Shown: positions 34,573 to 44,737 of the stretch, in pieces
Layout: each line of letters begins with the position of its first letter
Numbering within the stretch: position 1 is the first letter of the stretch
Assembly: GCA_963763855.1 (NCBI GenBank)
Contig: CAVXPU010000005.1
Location: forward strand, 1,612,001 to 1,676,000
From: JAIBCC01 sp963763855
GTDB taxonomy: Bacteria; Acidobacteriota; Blastocatellia; Pyrinomonadales; Pyrinomonadaceae
Length of the DNA: 64,000 nt
Direction: 5' to 3'
Notes under the pieces: generated by a model
The model's database searches: none
What the model saw: only the letters and a program-made list of their open reading frames with translations
What the model was told of the DNA's origin: nothing
Made by a program: the position numbers and the translations under genes

Positions 34573-36012
34573 ATGACAGAAAATCAAACCAGTAAATTAA
34601 CGTTAATTCGTGGACTCGGATTAGTCGCGGCGATTTCAATTATCATTGGAAACGTAATCGGAACGGGCGTTTTCCTCAAAGCACGCGTAATGACGTGCAA
34701 CGTTGGAGATCCGACGTGGGTAATTATCGTTTGGATTGTTGCCGGAATTCTTTCACTAGCCGGAGCTTTAACTTATTCGGAATTAGCCGCGATGATGCCG
34801 AAAGCCGGCGGCGATTATAATTTCATAAAGGAAGCTTACGGTAAAGTCTTTGGATTCTTGTACGGTTGGATGTTGATTTTTGTTGGTAAAACGGGGGCTC
34901 AAGCCTCGGCAGCGGTTGCTTTTGCGATATTTTTGAACGATTTACTCGGTGGCGGCGTAAAGAAAGTACTTTTGTCAACGAATATCGCTGGCTATCAATA
35001 TGAATTAACATCTCTTCAGCTGATCGCGGTGCTTGTCATCATCACATTTACGCTCATAAATCTGCTTTCAGTTTCTTCAAGCGGAATGATCGCGACAGTT
35101 TTAACCGTTGTAAAAATTGGTTTAGTTTTGCTGATTGGAATCGGAGCATTTCTGCTCGCAAATGGAAGTTTCGGGCATTTTGGAATGATGAGCCAAGGCG
35201 GTTTGTGTGAAGGCGTAAATAGCTCCGTAAATTTCGGATCTGCTGATTACACATTTATGGCTGGATTCGGAGCCGCGATGCTCGGGGCATTATGGGGCTA
35301 TGACGGCTGGAATAATGTGACGCTTGTAGCAGGCGAGATAAAAAATCCGCAACGCAATCTACCGCTGGCACTAATAGGTGGGACGATTTTTATTATCGTT
35401 CTCTATATCTTGGCTAACATGGCTTATTTCTATGTTTTAACGCCGACTGAGATTGCCAGCGTTTCCAAAGATTCATCAGTTGCAAGGGAAGTTGCATTGA
35501 GATTTTTGGGTGCGGGTGCGGTTAGCATAATGGTAATGGGATTGATGGCTTCGTCAATCGGAACGCTTCATACGTCAATTTTAACAGGGGCAAGAGTGCC
35601 TTACGCGATGGCACAAGACGGGACATTTTTTGAAAGTTTCGGCAAGTTATCAGAAAAAACAAGAGTTCCGGTAATTGCACTGATTGTTCAGGGAGTTTGG
35701 GGTTGTATTCTTGCATTATCAGGCTCTTTTGATACCTTGACGGATTATGTGATTTTCGGTTCGTGGCTTTTCTATGCGTTGGCTACCGCTTCAGTATTTG
35801 TTTTCCGCAGAAAAATGCCTGATGCCGAACGTCCTTACAGAGCTTTTGGTTATCCTGTGATTCCGATATTATTTTTGTTGGTGGCTGGTTGGCTGATCAT
35901 AAATACGATGATTACGGCTCCAACGCAATCATTTATAGGAATTTTCTTAATTTTGCTTGGATTGCCCGTTTATTATTATTTAGTGGTTAAGAAAAAAAAT
36001 ATTAGCGAATAA
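34573..36012 (+). CDS. APC-superfamily amino acid permease
   Basis: The 479-aa protein has about 12 membrane helices. The amino acid permease signature is visible in IIIGNVIGTGVFLKARVM in helix 1 and in ALTYSELAAMMPKAGGDYNF after helix 2. A later GALWGYDGWNNV (helix 6) and the RVPYAMAQDG loop are typical of LAT-like amino acid transporters. Substrate and direction cannot be told from sequence. It is followed 11 bases later by a PilZ gene on the same strand. Confidence 0.88.
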   Translation: MTENQTSKLTLIRGLGLVAAISIIIGNVIGTGVFLKARVMTCNVGDPTWVIIVWIVAGILSLAGALTYSELAAMMPKAGGDYNFIKEAYGKVFGFLYGWMLIFVGKTGAQASAAVAFAIFLNDLLGGGVKKVLLSTNIAGYQYELTSLQLIAVLVIITFTLINLLSVSSSGMIATVLTVVKIGLVLLIGIGAFLLANGSFGHFGMMSQGGLCEGVNSSVNFGSADYTFMAGFGAAMLGALWGYDGWNNVTLVAGEIKNPQRNLPLALIGGTIFIIVLYILANMAYFYVLTPTEIASVSKDSSVAREVALRFLGAGAVSIMVMGLMASSIGTLHTSILTGARVPYAMAQDGTFFESFGKLSEKTRVPVIALIVQGVWGCILALSGSFDTLTDYVIFGSWLFYALATASVFVFRRKMPDAERPYRAFGYPVIPILFLLVAGWLIINTMITAPTQSFIGIFLILLGLPVYYYLVVKKKNISE

Positions 36013-36023
36013 AATTTAGAAAA

Positions 36024-36353
36024 ATGATAGACAGAAGAAAGGGAAATGAGCGTCGGGTAACTGAGAGATTTACTGTAAATATCGATATTGATTGGGAAGG
36101 CTTTGTTGGTAAACAAAACGGAACTATCAGCGATATCAGCGTTTCCGGCTGCTTCGTGCTGTGCTCGGGAGAAGTAGAAAACGGGGATTACGTGAAAATA
36201 CATTTTCCGCTAACTAACGGACAAACGATCGTTTTTCAGGGCGAAGTAGCCAATCATGTGTTTGAAATCGGTTTTGGCATCAGATTTATCAACCTCTCCG
36301 AAGCCCAGCAAGACTTTCTTGAAGTCTTTGTCGATACGTTAAGAGTGGATTAG
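36024..36353 (+). CDS. PilZ-domain protein
   Basis: A 109-aa single PilZ domain. It starts with RRKGNERRVTERF, which fits the RxxxR c-di-GMP-binding motif, and continues with ISDISVSGCFV (the DxSxxG motif) and GIRFINLSEAQQDFL. It probably binds cyclic di-GMP and adjusts a partner protein. A terminator follows. It may be co-transcribed with the permease gene. Confidence 0.9.
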   Translation: MIDRRKGNERRVTERFTVNIDIDWEGFVGKQNGTISDISVSGCFVLCSGEVENGDYVKIHFPLTNGQTIVFQGEVANHVFEIGFGIRFINLSEAQQDFLEVFVDTLRVD

Positions 36354-36381
36354 GCTTTTTGCAAATTTCATCGAATTTAGC

Positions 36382-36414
36382 CGCATCTTGAGAAAGTCAA
36401 GATGCGTTTTTTTT
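36382..36414 (+). terminator. Terminator after the PilZ gene
   Basis: Arms CGCATCTTGA and TCAAGATGCG flank a 5-base loop and are followed by eight T residues, a textbook intrinsic terminator. Confidence 0.92.
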
Positions 36415-36589
36415 GCTGTAGTCTCCATCAAATTTAACGAATGAATAAGGACTAAAGGCGATAGCAAGCTCGTACAAAAGAAATTGACGCCAACCTAATA
36501 AATTACAAGGCTGGACAGAAAAACTAACTCTGCCCTATAATCCAAATTGAATAAGCACCAATAAATTAGCATTTCAAACAAGGATTTTT

Positions 36590-39500
36590 ATGTCAAAAAA
36601 ACTGCTCCTGTTACTTGTCATCTGTTTCTCTGTCTTTAATTTATCAGCACAAGCTCCGAAAGTTGCTGATCCAAATGATCTTAACGGTATTTTCAAGCCG
36701 GTGAAATGGCGTTCGATTGGACCATTTCGCGGTGGACGTTCGGTTTCATCTACGGGCGTTGTTGGCGATCCAAAGACATATTATATGGGCACGACGGGCG
36801 GCGGACTTTGGAAAACCGAAGATATGGGAGCGAGTTGGCGAAATATTTCGGATGGATATTTCAAAACAGGTTCGGTTGGTGCGATTGCCGTGGCGGAAAG
36901 TGATCCGAATGTGGTTTACGTTGGGATGGGCGAACACGCTCCTCGCGGCGTGAAAACTCATCATGGCGATGGCGTATATAAATCAACCGATGCCGGAAAA
37001 ACTTGGAAAAAGATTGGTTTAGATGCCACGCAGCACATTTCACGGATCATTGTTCACCCGAAAAATCCGGATGTTGTTTACGTTGCGGCTCAAGGTGCTT
37101 TGTATTCAAGTTCAAAGGAACGCGGGCTTTATAAGTCGGTTGACGGCGGAATGACATGGAAAAATAAGCTTTTTGTTGACGAAAAAACAGGTGTTGTTGA
37201 GCTTTCGATGGACGCAAATAATTCGCGGATTATGTACGCGGCGATGTGGGAGCACGGTCGCCTTCCGTGGAAAGTTATCTCGGGTGGACCAGGGAGCGGC
37301 TTGTATAAATCGGTTGACAGCGGTGAAACTTGGGAAAAAATGACGGAAGGTTTGCCGACCAAAATGGGCAAAATGGCGATTGCCGTGAGTCGCTCAAATT
37401 CCGAAAAAGTTTATGCGTTGATTGAAAGTGATTCGAATGAAGACGAACGCGGACTTTACGTTTCGAATAACGCAGGCAAGAGCTGGTCGCAGGTAACAAA
37501 CGAACCGCGGCTTGTTCAGCGTGCTTGGTATTACATCGAATTATTTATTGATCCGCTCAATGAAAATACGATTTATGTTTTGAGTGCACCTGCATTGCGT
37601 TCGAATGATGGCGGTAAAACTTGGGAAACTTTAGGCGGAACTCATGGCGATTATCACGATCTTTGGATCAATCCGACCAACTCAAATAACATGGTGATTT
37701 CCAACGATGGTGGTGCGGCAATTACTTTTAACAAAGGAAAAATTTGGTCTTCGCAAGCGACGATGCCGACCGCACAGTTTTATCGAATCAACGTTGATAA
37801 TCTTTTCCCTTACAACATTTACGGCGGACAACAAGACAATTCTTCGGTAAAAATTGCGAGCCGAGAATTTGGCAGCGGCGGAATTGGAACTTCGAGTTGG
37901 ACATCTTCGGCGGGCGGCGAAAGTGCGTTTTTGGCTTTTGATCCCGATAAACCAGACTTCGTTTTGGGTGGAAGTTATCAAGGAACAATTGAAGTTGTTG
38001 ACGTAAAAGCGAAAGCCGCGACGAATATTATGGCGGCTCCGATTCAATATCTCGGACGCGATGCGAAGGATAATAAATACCGTTTCAATTGGAATGCCCC
38101 GATTATTTGGAGCAAATGGGAGCCGAATACTTTTTATCATGGTTCGCAAGTTTTGTTGAAAACACAAGATTTAGGTAAAACCTGGAAAGAGGTTTCGCCC
38201 GATTTAACTCGCAACGAAAAGGACAAACAGGGAAAAGGCGGCGGACCTTACACCAATGAAGCAGTTGGAGCGGAAAATTACGGAACGCTCGCTTATGTGA
38301 AAGAATCGCCGCTCGAAAAAGGCGTAATTTGGACAGGAAGCGACGACGGATTTGTTCAATTAACACGTGATAACGGTGCGACTTGGAAAAATGTTACTCC
38401 AAAAGGTTTGGAAGAATGTCTGATAAACGCGATTGAAGTTTCGCCATTTGATAAAGCTACGGCATATATCGCGACAACTAGATATAAATTTAATGATCAT
38501 CGTCCGGGACTTTATAAAACAACTGATTACGGCAATTCTTGGACAAAAATTGACAACGGAATTCCTGCAAATGCGTTCACACGTGTCGTGCGTGAAGATG
38601 AAGTTCGTAAAGATTTATTGTTTGCGGGAACTGAGCTCGGCGTGTTTATTTCGTGGAACGGCGGCAAAGATTGGTCGCCGTTTCAACTCAATTTGCCGAT
38701 TACGCCGATAACCGATTTGCGTGTGCATCAGGGAAATTTGATTGCCTCAACTTCGGGCAGATCTTTCTGGATTTTGGACGATTTGAGTTTGATTCGACAA
38801 TACAAAAAAGATGTTGCACCATTTTCAATTTATCAGCCGGCATCAGCGTATCTTGCGAATGGCGGTAGCGAATTGGATGATTCAGAGGATGATTTTACAG
38901 GTGCAAATCGTTTCCGCGGCGTTAATCCGGCGAACGGCATCGTGCTTTATTACAACTTACCTGAATTGAAAAAGACTGACGATATTTCTCTGGAAATAAA
39001 AGACTCTGAAGGCAAACTTGTTCGCACATTTAGTTCAAAAGCTGATAAATCTTTCAAAAAATACGACGGTGGACCGCAAGGCGAGCCAACTTTATCGAAG
39101 GCAAAAGGCTTGAACAGATTCGTTTGGGATATGCGTTATCCGACGATGCCCGGTGCGACTGGAGTCTACATCGAAGCGAGTTACGCGGGACACAAAGCAA
39201 TTCCGGGTAAATATTCTGTGACAATCACTTCGGGCGGACAAAAAGTTTCAACCGAAGCTGAAATTCTCGCGAATCCAATCTACCCGACAACGGCGGAAAC
39301 TTATCAGAAATATCATCAAACAATGGCTGGTATGGAAGCCGAAGTAACTTCGATGCATAAAATGGTGAATAGCCTCTTTGAAACACAAAAGCGTTTGGAT
39401 TCGTTGCTGAATTCGTTGCCGACTGGCGGTAAATTTGATGACATCAAGAAAAACGGCGAAGAATTGATCAAGAAGATGAAATCTTGGGACGAAGACATGG

Positions 39501-39751
39501 TGCAACGCAAATCGAAGGCTTACGATGATGTTGAGAATTTTCCGAATAAATTTACAGCCGATTATCTGTATTTGATAAACCAAACCGAAAGCGATATTCC
39601 GCGTGTCAATCAGCCGAATTTAGATTTGTTGAACGAAATGAACGGTAAATGGAACGTTCTGAAATCGCGAGCGAACGAAATTATCGAAAAAGATATTCCT
39701 CTGCTCAATAAACAACTTTGGGAAGCCGGAAAAGGTGCGGTTTGGGAATAA
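36590..39751 (+). CDS. Large secreted BNR/sortilin-like beta-propeller protein
   Basis: The 1053-aa protein has a signal peptide (MSKKLLLLLVICFSVFNLSAQA). About 700 residues follow with repeated BNR/Asp-box motifs such as YKSTDAGKTWKKI, YKSVDGGMTWKN, YKSVDSGETWEKM, SNDGGKTWETL and LLKTQDLGKTWKEV. This is the layout of VPS10/sortilin-like or sialidase-type propellers. The C-terminal 250 residues contain a beta domain (KKTDDISLEIKDSEGKLVRTF) and a helical segment (QKRLDSLLNSLP). The catalytic residues of a true sialidase are not apparent, so it is called propeller rather than glycosidase. Related proteins are common in acidobacteria and Bacteroidota. Confidence 0.85.
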   Translation: MSKKLLLLLVICFSVFNLSAQAPKVADPNDLNGIFKPVKWRSIGPFRGGRSVSSTGVVGDPKTYYMGTTGGGLWKTEDMGASWRNISDGYFKTGSVGAIAVAESDPNVVYVGMGEHAPRGVKTHHGDGVYKSTDAGKTWKKIGLDATQHISRIIVHPKNPDVVYVAAQGALYSSSKERGLYKSVDGGMTWKNKLFVDEKTGVVELSMDANNSRIMYAAMWEHGRLPWKVISGGPGSGLYKSVDSGETWEKMTEGLPTKMGKMAIAVSRSNSEKVYALIESDSNEDERGLYVSNNAGKSWSQVTNEPRLVQRAWYYIELFIDPLNENTIYVLSAPALRSNDGGKTWETLGGTHGDYHDLWINPTNSNNMVISNDGGAAITFNKGKIWSSQATMPTAQFYRINVDNLFPYNIYGGQQDNSSVKIASREFGSGGIGTSSWTSSAGGESAFLAFDPDKPDFVLGGSYQGTIEVVDVKAKAATNIMAAPIQYLGRDAKDNKYRFNWNAPIIWSKWEPNTFYHGSQVLLKTQDLGKTWKEVSPDLTRNEKDKQGKGGGPYTNEAVGAENYGTLAYVKESPLEKGVIWTGSDDGFVQLTRDNGATWKNVTPKGLEECLINAIEVSPFDKATAYIATTRYKFNDHRPGLYKTTDYGNSWTKIDNGIPANAFTRVVREDEVRKDLLFAGTELGVFISWNGGKDWSPFQLNLPITPITDLRVHQGNLIASTSGRSFWILDDLSLIRQYKKDVAPFSIYQPASAYLANGGSELDDSEDDFTGANRFRGVNPANGIVLYYNLPELKKTDDISLEIKDSEGKLVRTFSSKADKSFKKYDGGPQGEPTLSKAKGLNRFVWDMRYPTMPGATGVYIEASYAGHKAIPGKYSVTITSGGQKVSTEAEILANPIYPTTAETYQKYHQTMAGMEAEVTSMHKMVNSLFETQKRLDSLLNSLPTGGKFDDIKKNGEELIKKMKSWDEDMVQRKSKAYDDVENFPNKFTADYLYLINQTESDIPRVNQPNLDLLNEMNGKWNVLKSRANEIIEKDIPLLNKQLWEAGKGAVWE

Positions 39752-39811
39752 AGGCGGAATCTGCACGAAGTAAGGGCAAAAGGACATACTTGCTTCGTGC
39801 GTGTTTCCGAA

Positions 39812-41368
39812 TTACGAACTGCACGACAGCATCGAACAACCGACTTTATCTCTCGCCCAATCAGGTCTTTTGGCGAAATATTTTTCGTATTCGGGCTGTT
39901 CATCGTATGGATTTTTGAGTAAGTTATATAATTCTTCGACCATAGAAAAATCGCCTTTGTCTGCTTCGTCAATCGCTAATTGAGCCATATAATTTCTCAA
40001 AACATATTTCGGATTAACCGCATTCATCTTGGGTTTTCGATCATCATCGATTAAAGTTTCAATCTTCAAACGATTCAAATACGCCGTAAACCATTCATTC
40101 CAAGCAGTTTCAATCTCACCGAAAACTTCCGGCGGATTATAAAACGCGTCTTTGACTTTTTCGGTAGCAGTTGAAATTGAATCAGTTTTTGCAACTAAAC
40201 TCAGATTTCTAAAAAACAAAGTCATATCGGTTTCGGTTGATTGCAAAACGGCTTCAAGGTCAACAATCAGCGAAATATCGTTTTCATCAGCGGTCGCCAA
40301 ACCAATTTTTTCACGCATCATTTCCGGATATTTTGTTTCAAATCCGTCTTTAAAGTCTGCCAAAATTTTCTCCAAAGGTTCGGTTTTATTCACCAACGGC
40401 ACCAACGCATTTGCCAACTGCATCAGATTCCACAGAGCAATTTGTGGCTGATTTCCGTAAGCGTATCTTTTGTTTTGATTGTCCGTCGTGTTCGGCGTCC
40501 AACCGGGTTCGTAGCCTTCAAGCCAACCGTACGGACCGTAATCAATCGTCAAACCAAGTATCGACATATTGTCGGTGTTCATAACGCCGTGAACGAATCC
40601 GACGCGTTGCCAATGAATAATCATCTCTAAAGTTCGATCCGCAACTTCTTGAAAAAAGCTGAGATAATCGCTTTCTTTAATATTTGGAAAAAAATGTTTG
40701 ATAGTGTAATCAGTCAAGGTTTTGAGCGTTTCGACATCGTTTCTGGACGGAAAAATCTGGAAATTGCCGAATCTGATAAATGTCGGCGAAACTCTGCAGA
40801 CAACCGCACCTTTTTCAAACGCTGCATTTCCGTTATACATCACATCACGCAAAACTTGGTCGCCGGTCAAAGCTATTGATAACGAACGAGTTGTCGGTAC
40901 GCCGAGATGAAACATTGCCTCGCTGCAGAGGTGTTCGCGGATAGACGAACGCAAAACTGCAAGCCCGTCCGCGGTGCGTGAATACGGAGTTTCGCCTGCA
41001 CCTTTTAATTGCAATGCCCAACGCTCGTTGTTGTTTTCGACTTCAAACAAATTTATCGCTCTGCCATCGCCCAATTGTCCCGCCCAATGTCCGAATTGAT
41101 GCCCGCCGTAGCACATCGCAAAAGGGTTCGTTCCCTCGATAACCTTTCCGCCCGAAAGAATTTGTAGAAAATCTTTATCGGTAAAATCAGTCTCGGTAAA
41201 ACCGATTTCTAAAGCGAAACCTTTATTTATATGAACAAATTGCGGATTTGTCGGAATTCGCGGCGTGACAAATGAGTAACAAGATTTCGAAATCTGGCGA
41301 CGCGTGTTGCTTTTATTTGGATCGGATGGAAGTTCCGAGTTGAAAGTGTCTTGGATGTTTAATTTCAT
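39812..41368 (-). CDS. selO: SelO-type protein adenylyltransferase (YdiU/UPF0061)
   Basis: SelO is a pseudokinase that AMPylates proteins. The 518-aa protein shows the family phrases AMCYGGHQFGHWAGQLGDGRA, LQLKGAGETPYSR, RSSIREHLCSEAM, and HGVMNTDNMSILGLTIDYGPYGWLE, which hold the ATP-binding and metal-binding residues. It ends in CSMLSCSS, the short Cys-containing tail that corresponds to the Sec-containing end of eukaryotic SelO. An in-frame TTG is at 41377; ATG 41368 is preferred. It is convergent with the large propeller gene. Confidence 0.93.
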   Translation of the reverse strand: MKLNIQDTFNSELPSDPNKSNTRRQISKSCYSFVTPRIPTNPQFVHINKGFALEIGFTETDFTDKDFLQILSGGKVIEGTNPFAMCYGGHQFGHWAGQLGDGRAINLFEVENNNERWALQLKGAGETPYSRTADGLAVLRSSIREHLCSEAMFHLGVPTTRSLSIALTGDQVLRDVMYNGNAAFEKGAVVCRVSPTFIRFGNFQIFPSRNDVETLKTLTDYTIKHFFPNIKESDYLSFFQEVADRTLEMIIHWQRVGFVHGVMNTDNMSILGLTIDYGPYGWLEGYEPGWTPNTTDNQNKRYAYGNQPQIALWNLMQLANALVPLVNKTEPLEKILADFKDGFETKYPEMMREKIGLATADENDISLIVDLEAVLQSTETDMTLFFRNLSLVAKTDSISTATEKVKDAFYNPPEVFGEIETAWNEWFTAYLNRLKIETLIDDDRKPKMNAVNPKYVLRNYMAQLAIDEADKGDFSMVEELYNLLKNPYDEQPEYEKYFAKRPDWARDKVGCSMLSCSS

Positions 41369-41427
41369 TTTACCCAATATTATGGTTTATTGAGTTTAGA
41401 TTTACAACGCTACGACAAATCTGAAAA

Positions 41428-41889
41428 TTATGCTCCAAATTGCTGCAAATGATGATCGAGGTGTTTATACATCATGTTGCTCCATTCGGTTTTGTTCATC
41501 ATGCCGAAGGCGGGATTTTCTTTACCGTCAAATTCAGCTTCGCCAAGTTGCTGTGTTTGTTGGATATATCCAATCAGTCGAGTTTTTTCAGCGGTAAAAT
41601 CCTTGTCTGACGTGATAATGAATTCCTTACCTGTTGGGCTATTCTTTTTCAAAGGTTTATCATTTGTAACTACACTTCTGACAAACGTTTTCAGAAAAAA
41701 TCTCATTAGAAAATTTGGCGGCGGATGTTTGCCCGGTTCATAGATTGATTCATACGCAACGCTGCAATGTGCAAGCATTTTGCCGACGTTCATTTTGCCC
41801 CATTGTCTTTGCGAATCAGGTGTTAATTTGTTGATTCGATTGATTATTTCGTCAGAAACTTCTTTGGTAAATATGTTTGGAAATGACAC
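41428..41889 (-). CDS. DUF1569-like (DinB-fold) protein
   Basis: A 153-aa protein resembling DUF1569/DinB-like four-helix proteins. It shows WGKMNVGKMLAHCSVAYE near the N-terminus and MNKTEWSNMMYKHLDHHLQQFG at the end. The His residues at these two places would form the metal site of the DinB fold. No enzymatic role is established. It lies upstream of selO on the same strand with a 60-base gap. Confidence 0.8.
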   Translation of the reverse strand: MSFPNIFTKEVSDEIINRINKLTPDSQRQWGKMNVGKMLAHCSVAYESIYEPGKHPPPNFLMRFFLKTFVRSVVTNDKPLKKNSPTGKEFIITSDKDFTAEKTRLIGYIQQTQQLGEAEFDGKENPAFGMMNKTEWSNMMYKHLDHHLQQFGA

Positions 41890-42226
41890 AGTTTTTTCTC
41901 CTTATTAGACAGGATGATAGCATCTTATTCAAAGATTTTGAAAAATCAAAAGCCTATAAAGTATTGTGTGAATCAATATCGGCGTCAAGAGCAAATAACG
42001 GCTCAAAAGATTAGCCATTTAGAATACTTTCGCTTTCGTAGATTCAAATTAACAATTTGAAGAAATTCTGAATTATCACTAGCTGATAAGACAAATAATT
42101 CAATCAATGTGACCGCTTTTGCAAAATAACGCAAAAAACTAGCAAAAAAAATCGGAAATGTTCTAAAATTAGAATCTTAGTAGATTATCGGTTAAAATTA
42201 CTTCAAGAGTGAGTTTCAAAAATAAT
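41890..42226. other. Intergenic region upstream of lon
   Basis: This 337-base region between divergent genes has no coding frame worth reporting. It contains one short perfect inverted repeat, TTCTAA-AA-TTAGAA, at 42161-42174, about 50 bases before lon, where a repressor or activator could bind. No consensus promoter stands out. Confidence 0.35.
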
Positions 42227-44572
42227 ATGCAAGAGTTCTCTGATCAAATGCCAACAGATATTTTACGCTTTCCAATGGTGCCAATTCGTGATGTGGTGAT
42301 TTTCCCTTTCACGAAAGTTGCTTTTAAGATAGGTCGTCCGAGTTCAGTTAGGGCTTTGGAAGAAGCGATGAACGGCGACAAAAATATTTTTTTAGCGACG
42401 CAGCATGATGCGACGGTTGACGAACCACGACCCGATCAGGTTTTTACGGTTGGGACGATTGGACGCATTTTGCAGGCTCAAAAACAGGAAAACGGACAAG
42501 TAAAAGTTGTTGTAGAAGGTCGTGAAAGAGGCGTTACAGTTCGCGTAGAGCAACATGAGAATGGAATGTTTTATTCATTTGTCCGCCGGATTATCTCGAT
42601 TGATGAATCGGGTTATAGGACAGATGGGTCGCTGCAAAAGATTCACGGCTTGGTTGAGCAATTGATGCGACTTGCTCCTGATGCTTATACGGATGCTCTT
42701 CACGCGAGTTTGCGTGGGATTTCCGCCGCTCAGATTTCCGATGCGATGTCTTCGCACCTGAAAATATCAGTTGAAGAAAAGCAGACTTTGCTTGAAACGG
42801 TTTCAGTTCAAGAGCGTTTGAATCAACTTGTTGAAATTTTGGAAAATGAAATCGAGAAGAAGAATCTTGATCGAACAGTTCACGGACGTGTTAAACGTCA
42901 GATGGACAAAACTCAACGGGAATATTATTTAAACGAACAAATTAAAGCGATTCACAAAGAGCTCGGACGCAAAGACGATAAAGCGGATTTAGACGAGGTT
43001 CGAAAGAAGATCGAAGAAGTTGGGATGTCGGAAGAAGCCAAAGATAAGGCTTTACAAGAACTTTCGAGGCTTGAAGCGATGCCGCCAATGTCGGCTGAAT
43101 CTACGATTTCGCGTACCTATATTGATTGGTTGGTGAGCGTTCCTTGGGAACAAAGTTCGGACGAGATTGAAGATCTAAATGAAGCTGAAAAGGTTTTGAA
43201 TGAAGACCATCACGGCTTGGAAAAGATTAAAGAACGGATTTTGGAGTTTCTGGCAGTCCGTCAATTGGTTAAGAATCCGAAGGGAACGATTTTGTGCTTC
43301 GTTGGAGCTCCCGGAGTTGGGAAAACTTCGCTTGGAAAATCAATAGCCCGAGCCACAGGAAGAAAATTTGCCCGATTATCGCTTGGCGGCGTTCATGATG
43401 AAGCGGAAATCCGCGGTCATCGGCGAACTTACATTGGAGCTTTACCGGGTCAAATCATTCAATTAATGAAACGGGCGGGTACAAAAAACCCAGTGATTCT
43501 ATTGGACGAGGTTGATAAATTAGGTCGGGATTTTCGTGGTGATCCTAGTGCCGCTTTGCTTGAAGTTCTTGATCCTGAGCAAAATGATACGTTTCGCGAT
43601 CATTATTTAGACGTGGATTACGATCTTTCAAATGTCTTTTTTATTGCAACGGCTAACGTTTTACATACAATTCCGCCGCCGCTCCAAGATCGCCTGGAAA
43701 TTTTGAATCTTTCGGGTTATACCGAACGAGAAAAGCTCGAAATCGCGAAAAGTCATTTGCTGCTCAAACAAGCTGAAAATAATGGCTTGAGCTTAGATAA
43801 TATCAAATTTACCGACGATGGAATTTTGGAGATCATAAGACATTACACACGCGAAGCAGGTGTCCGAAATCTGGAACGTGAAATAAGCTCGTGTCTCAGA
43901 AAGGTTGCGAAAAGATTCGTTGGAACTGAAAACAGAGAAGAATTTGTAGAAGTAATAAACGCTGAAAAGGTAAGGGAATTACTCGGGACAATCCGTTTTC
44001 GCAAGCAGGACGTTTCGCGTAAAAGTGAAATCGGCTTGGTCAATGGTTTGGCTTGGACGGAAGTCGGCGGGGAAGTTTTGCAGGTTGAAGCCACGCTGGT
44101 TAAAGGACGTGGAGAAGTTACGCTGACAGGTAAACTCGGCGAAGTAATGCAAGAATCGGCTCGTGCAGCATTAACTTGCGTTAAAACGCGGGCTGATCAG
44201 CTCGGGATTAATTCCGATGATTTCCGCAAGAAAGATTTGCACATACATGTTCCGGAAGGTGCAATTCCAAAGGATGGACCGAGTGCCGGAATTACTTTAG
44301 CGACGGCGATGGTTTCAGCATTGACGGGCGTTGCGGTTCGCCATGATGTAGCAATGACCGGTGAAATCACGCTTCGAGGAAAAGTTTTACCGATTGGGGG
44401 AGTTAAAGAAAAACTCCTAGCGGCACATCGTTTTGGTTTGAAAACGATCATCATGTCAAAAGACAACGAAAAGGATTTGGCTGATGTTCCGGAAGAAATT
44501 CGGGAAGATCTGCAGATTTTTACCGTTGAAATGATCGATGAGGTTCTTAGAAATTGCTTTAGAGAAGTCTAA
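42227..44572 (+). CDS. lon: Lon ATP-dependent protease
   Basis: Lon is a soluble AAA+ serine protease that degrades misfolded and regulatory proteins. The N-terminal substrate-binding domain begins FPMVPIRDVVIFP. The ATPase has Walker A GAPGVGKTS and Walker B VILLDEVDKL. The protease domain has the catalytic Ser in PKDGPSAGITLA and the Lys in GGVKEKLLAA. Length is about 781 aa. A GTG at 42209 would add six residues; I prefer ATG 42227, because family members start a few residues before this motif. Neither has a strong ribosome site. Confidence 0.96.
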   Translation: MQEFSDQMPTDILRFPMVPIRDVVIFPFTKVAFKIGRPSSVRALEEAMNGDKNIFLATQHDATVDEPRPDQVFTVGTIGRILQAQKQENGQVKVVVEGRERGVTVRVEQHENGMFYSFVRRIISIDESGYRTDGSLQKIHGLVEQLMRLAPDAYTDALHASLRGISAAQISDAMSSHLKISVEEKQTLLETVSVQERLNQLVEILENEIEKKNLDRTVHGRVKRQMDKTQREYYLNEQIKAIHKELGRKDDKADLDEVRKKIEEVGMSEEAKDKALQELSRLEAMPPMSAESTISRTYIDWLVSVPWEQSSDEIEDLNEAEKVLNEDHHGLEKIKERILEFLAVRQLVKNPKGTILCFVGAPGVGKTSLGKSIARATGRKFARLSLGGVHDEAEIRGHRRTYIGALPGQIIQLMKRAGTKNPVILLDEVDKLGRDFRGDPSAALLEVLDPEQNDTFRDHYLDVDYDLSNVFFIATANVLHTIPPPLQDRLEILNLSGYTEREKLEIAKSHLLLKQAENNGLSLDNIKFTDDGILEIIRHYTREAGVRNLEREISSCLRKVAKRFVGTENREEFVEVINAEKVRELLGTIRFRKQDVSRKSEIGLVNGLAWTEVGGEVLQVEATLVKGRGEVTLTGKLGEVMQESARAALTCVKTRADQLGINSDDFRKKDLHIHVPEGAIPKDGPSAGITLATAMVSALTGVAVRHDVAMTGEITLRGKVLPIGGVKEKLLAAHRFGLKTIIMSKDNEKDLADVPEEIREDLQIFTVEMIDEVLRNCFREV

Positions 44573-44678
44573 AAAGGTGGAAATTATCCCAACTGAGACG
44601 CCTGCAATTTGGACGACAGACGCGACCGCAAATGATATTGCCGTAACTCTGGAGTAAGCGGATTTCAAATTTTACTAT

Positions 44679-44716
44679 GTCAGAATTGTCTTTGAAAATA
44701 GGCAATTCTGACTTAT
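44679..44716 (+). terminator. Terminator after lon
   Basis: Perfect 10-bp arms GTCAGAATTG and CAATTCTGAC flank a 14-base loop and are followed by TTATTATTTT. The T-run is interrupted, so strength is moderate. Confidence 0.6.
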
Positions 44717-44737
44717 TATTTTGCCTCAAACTATTTT

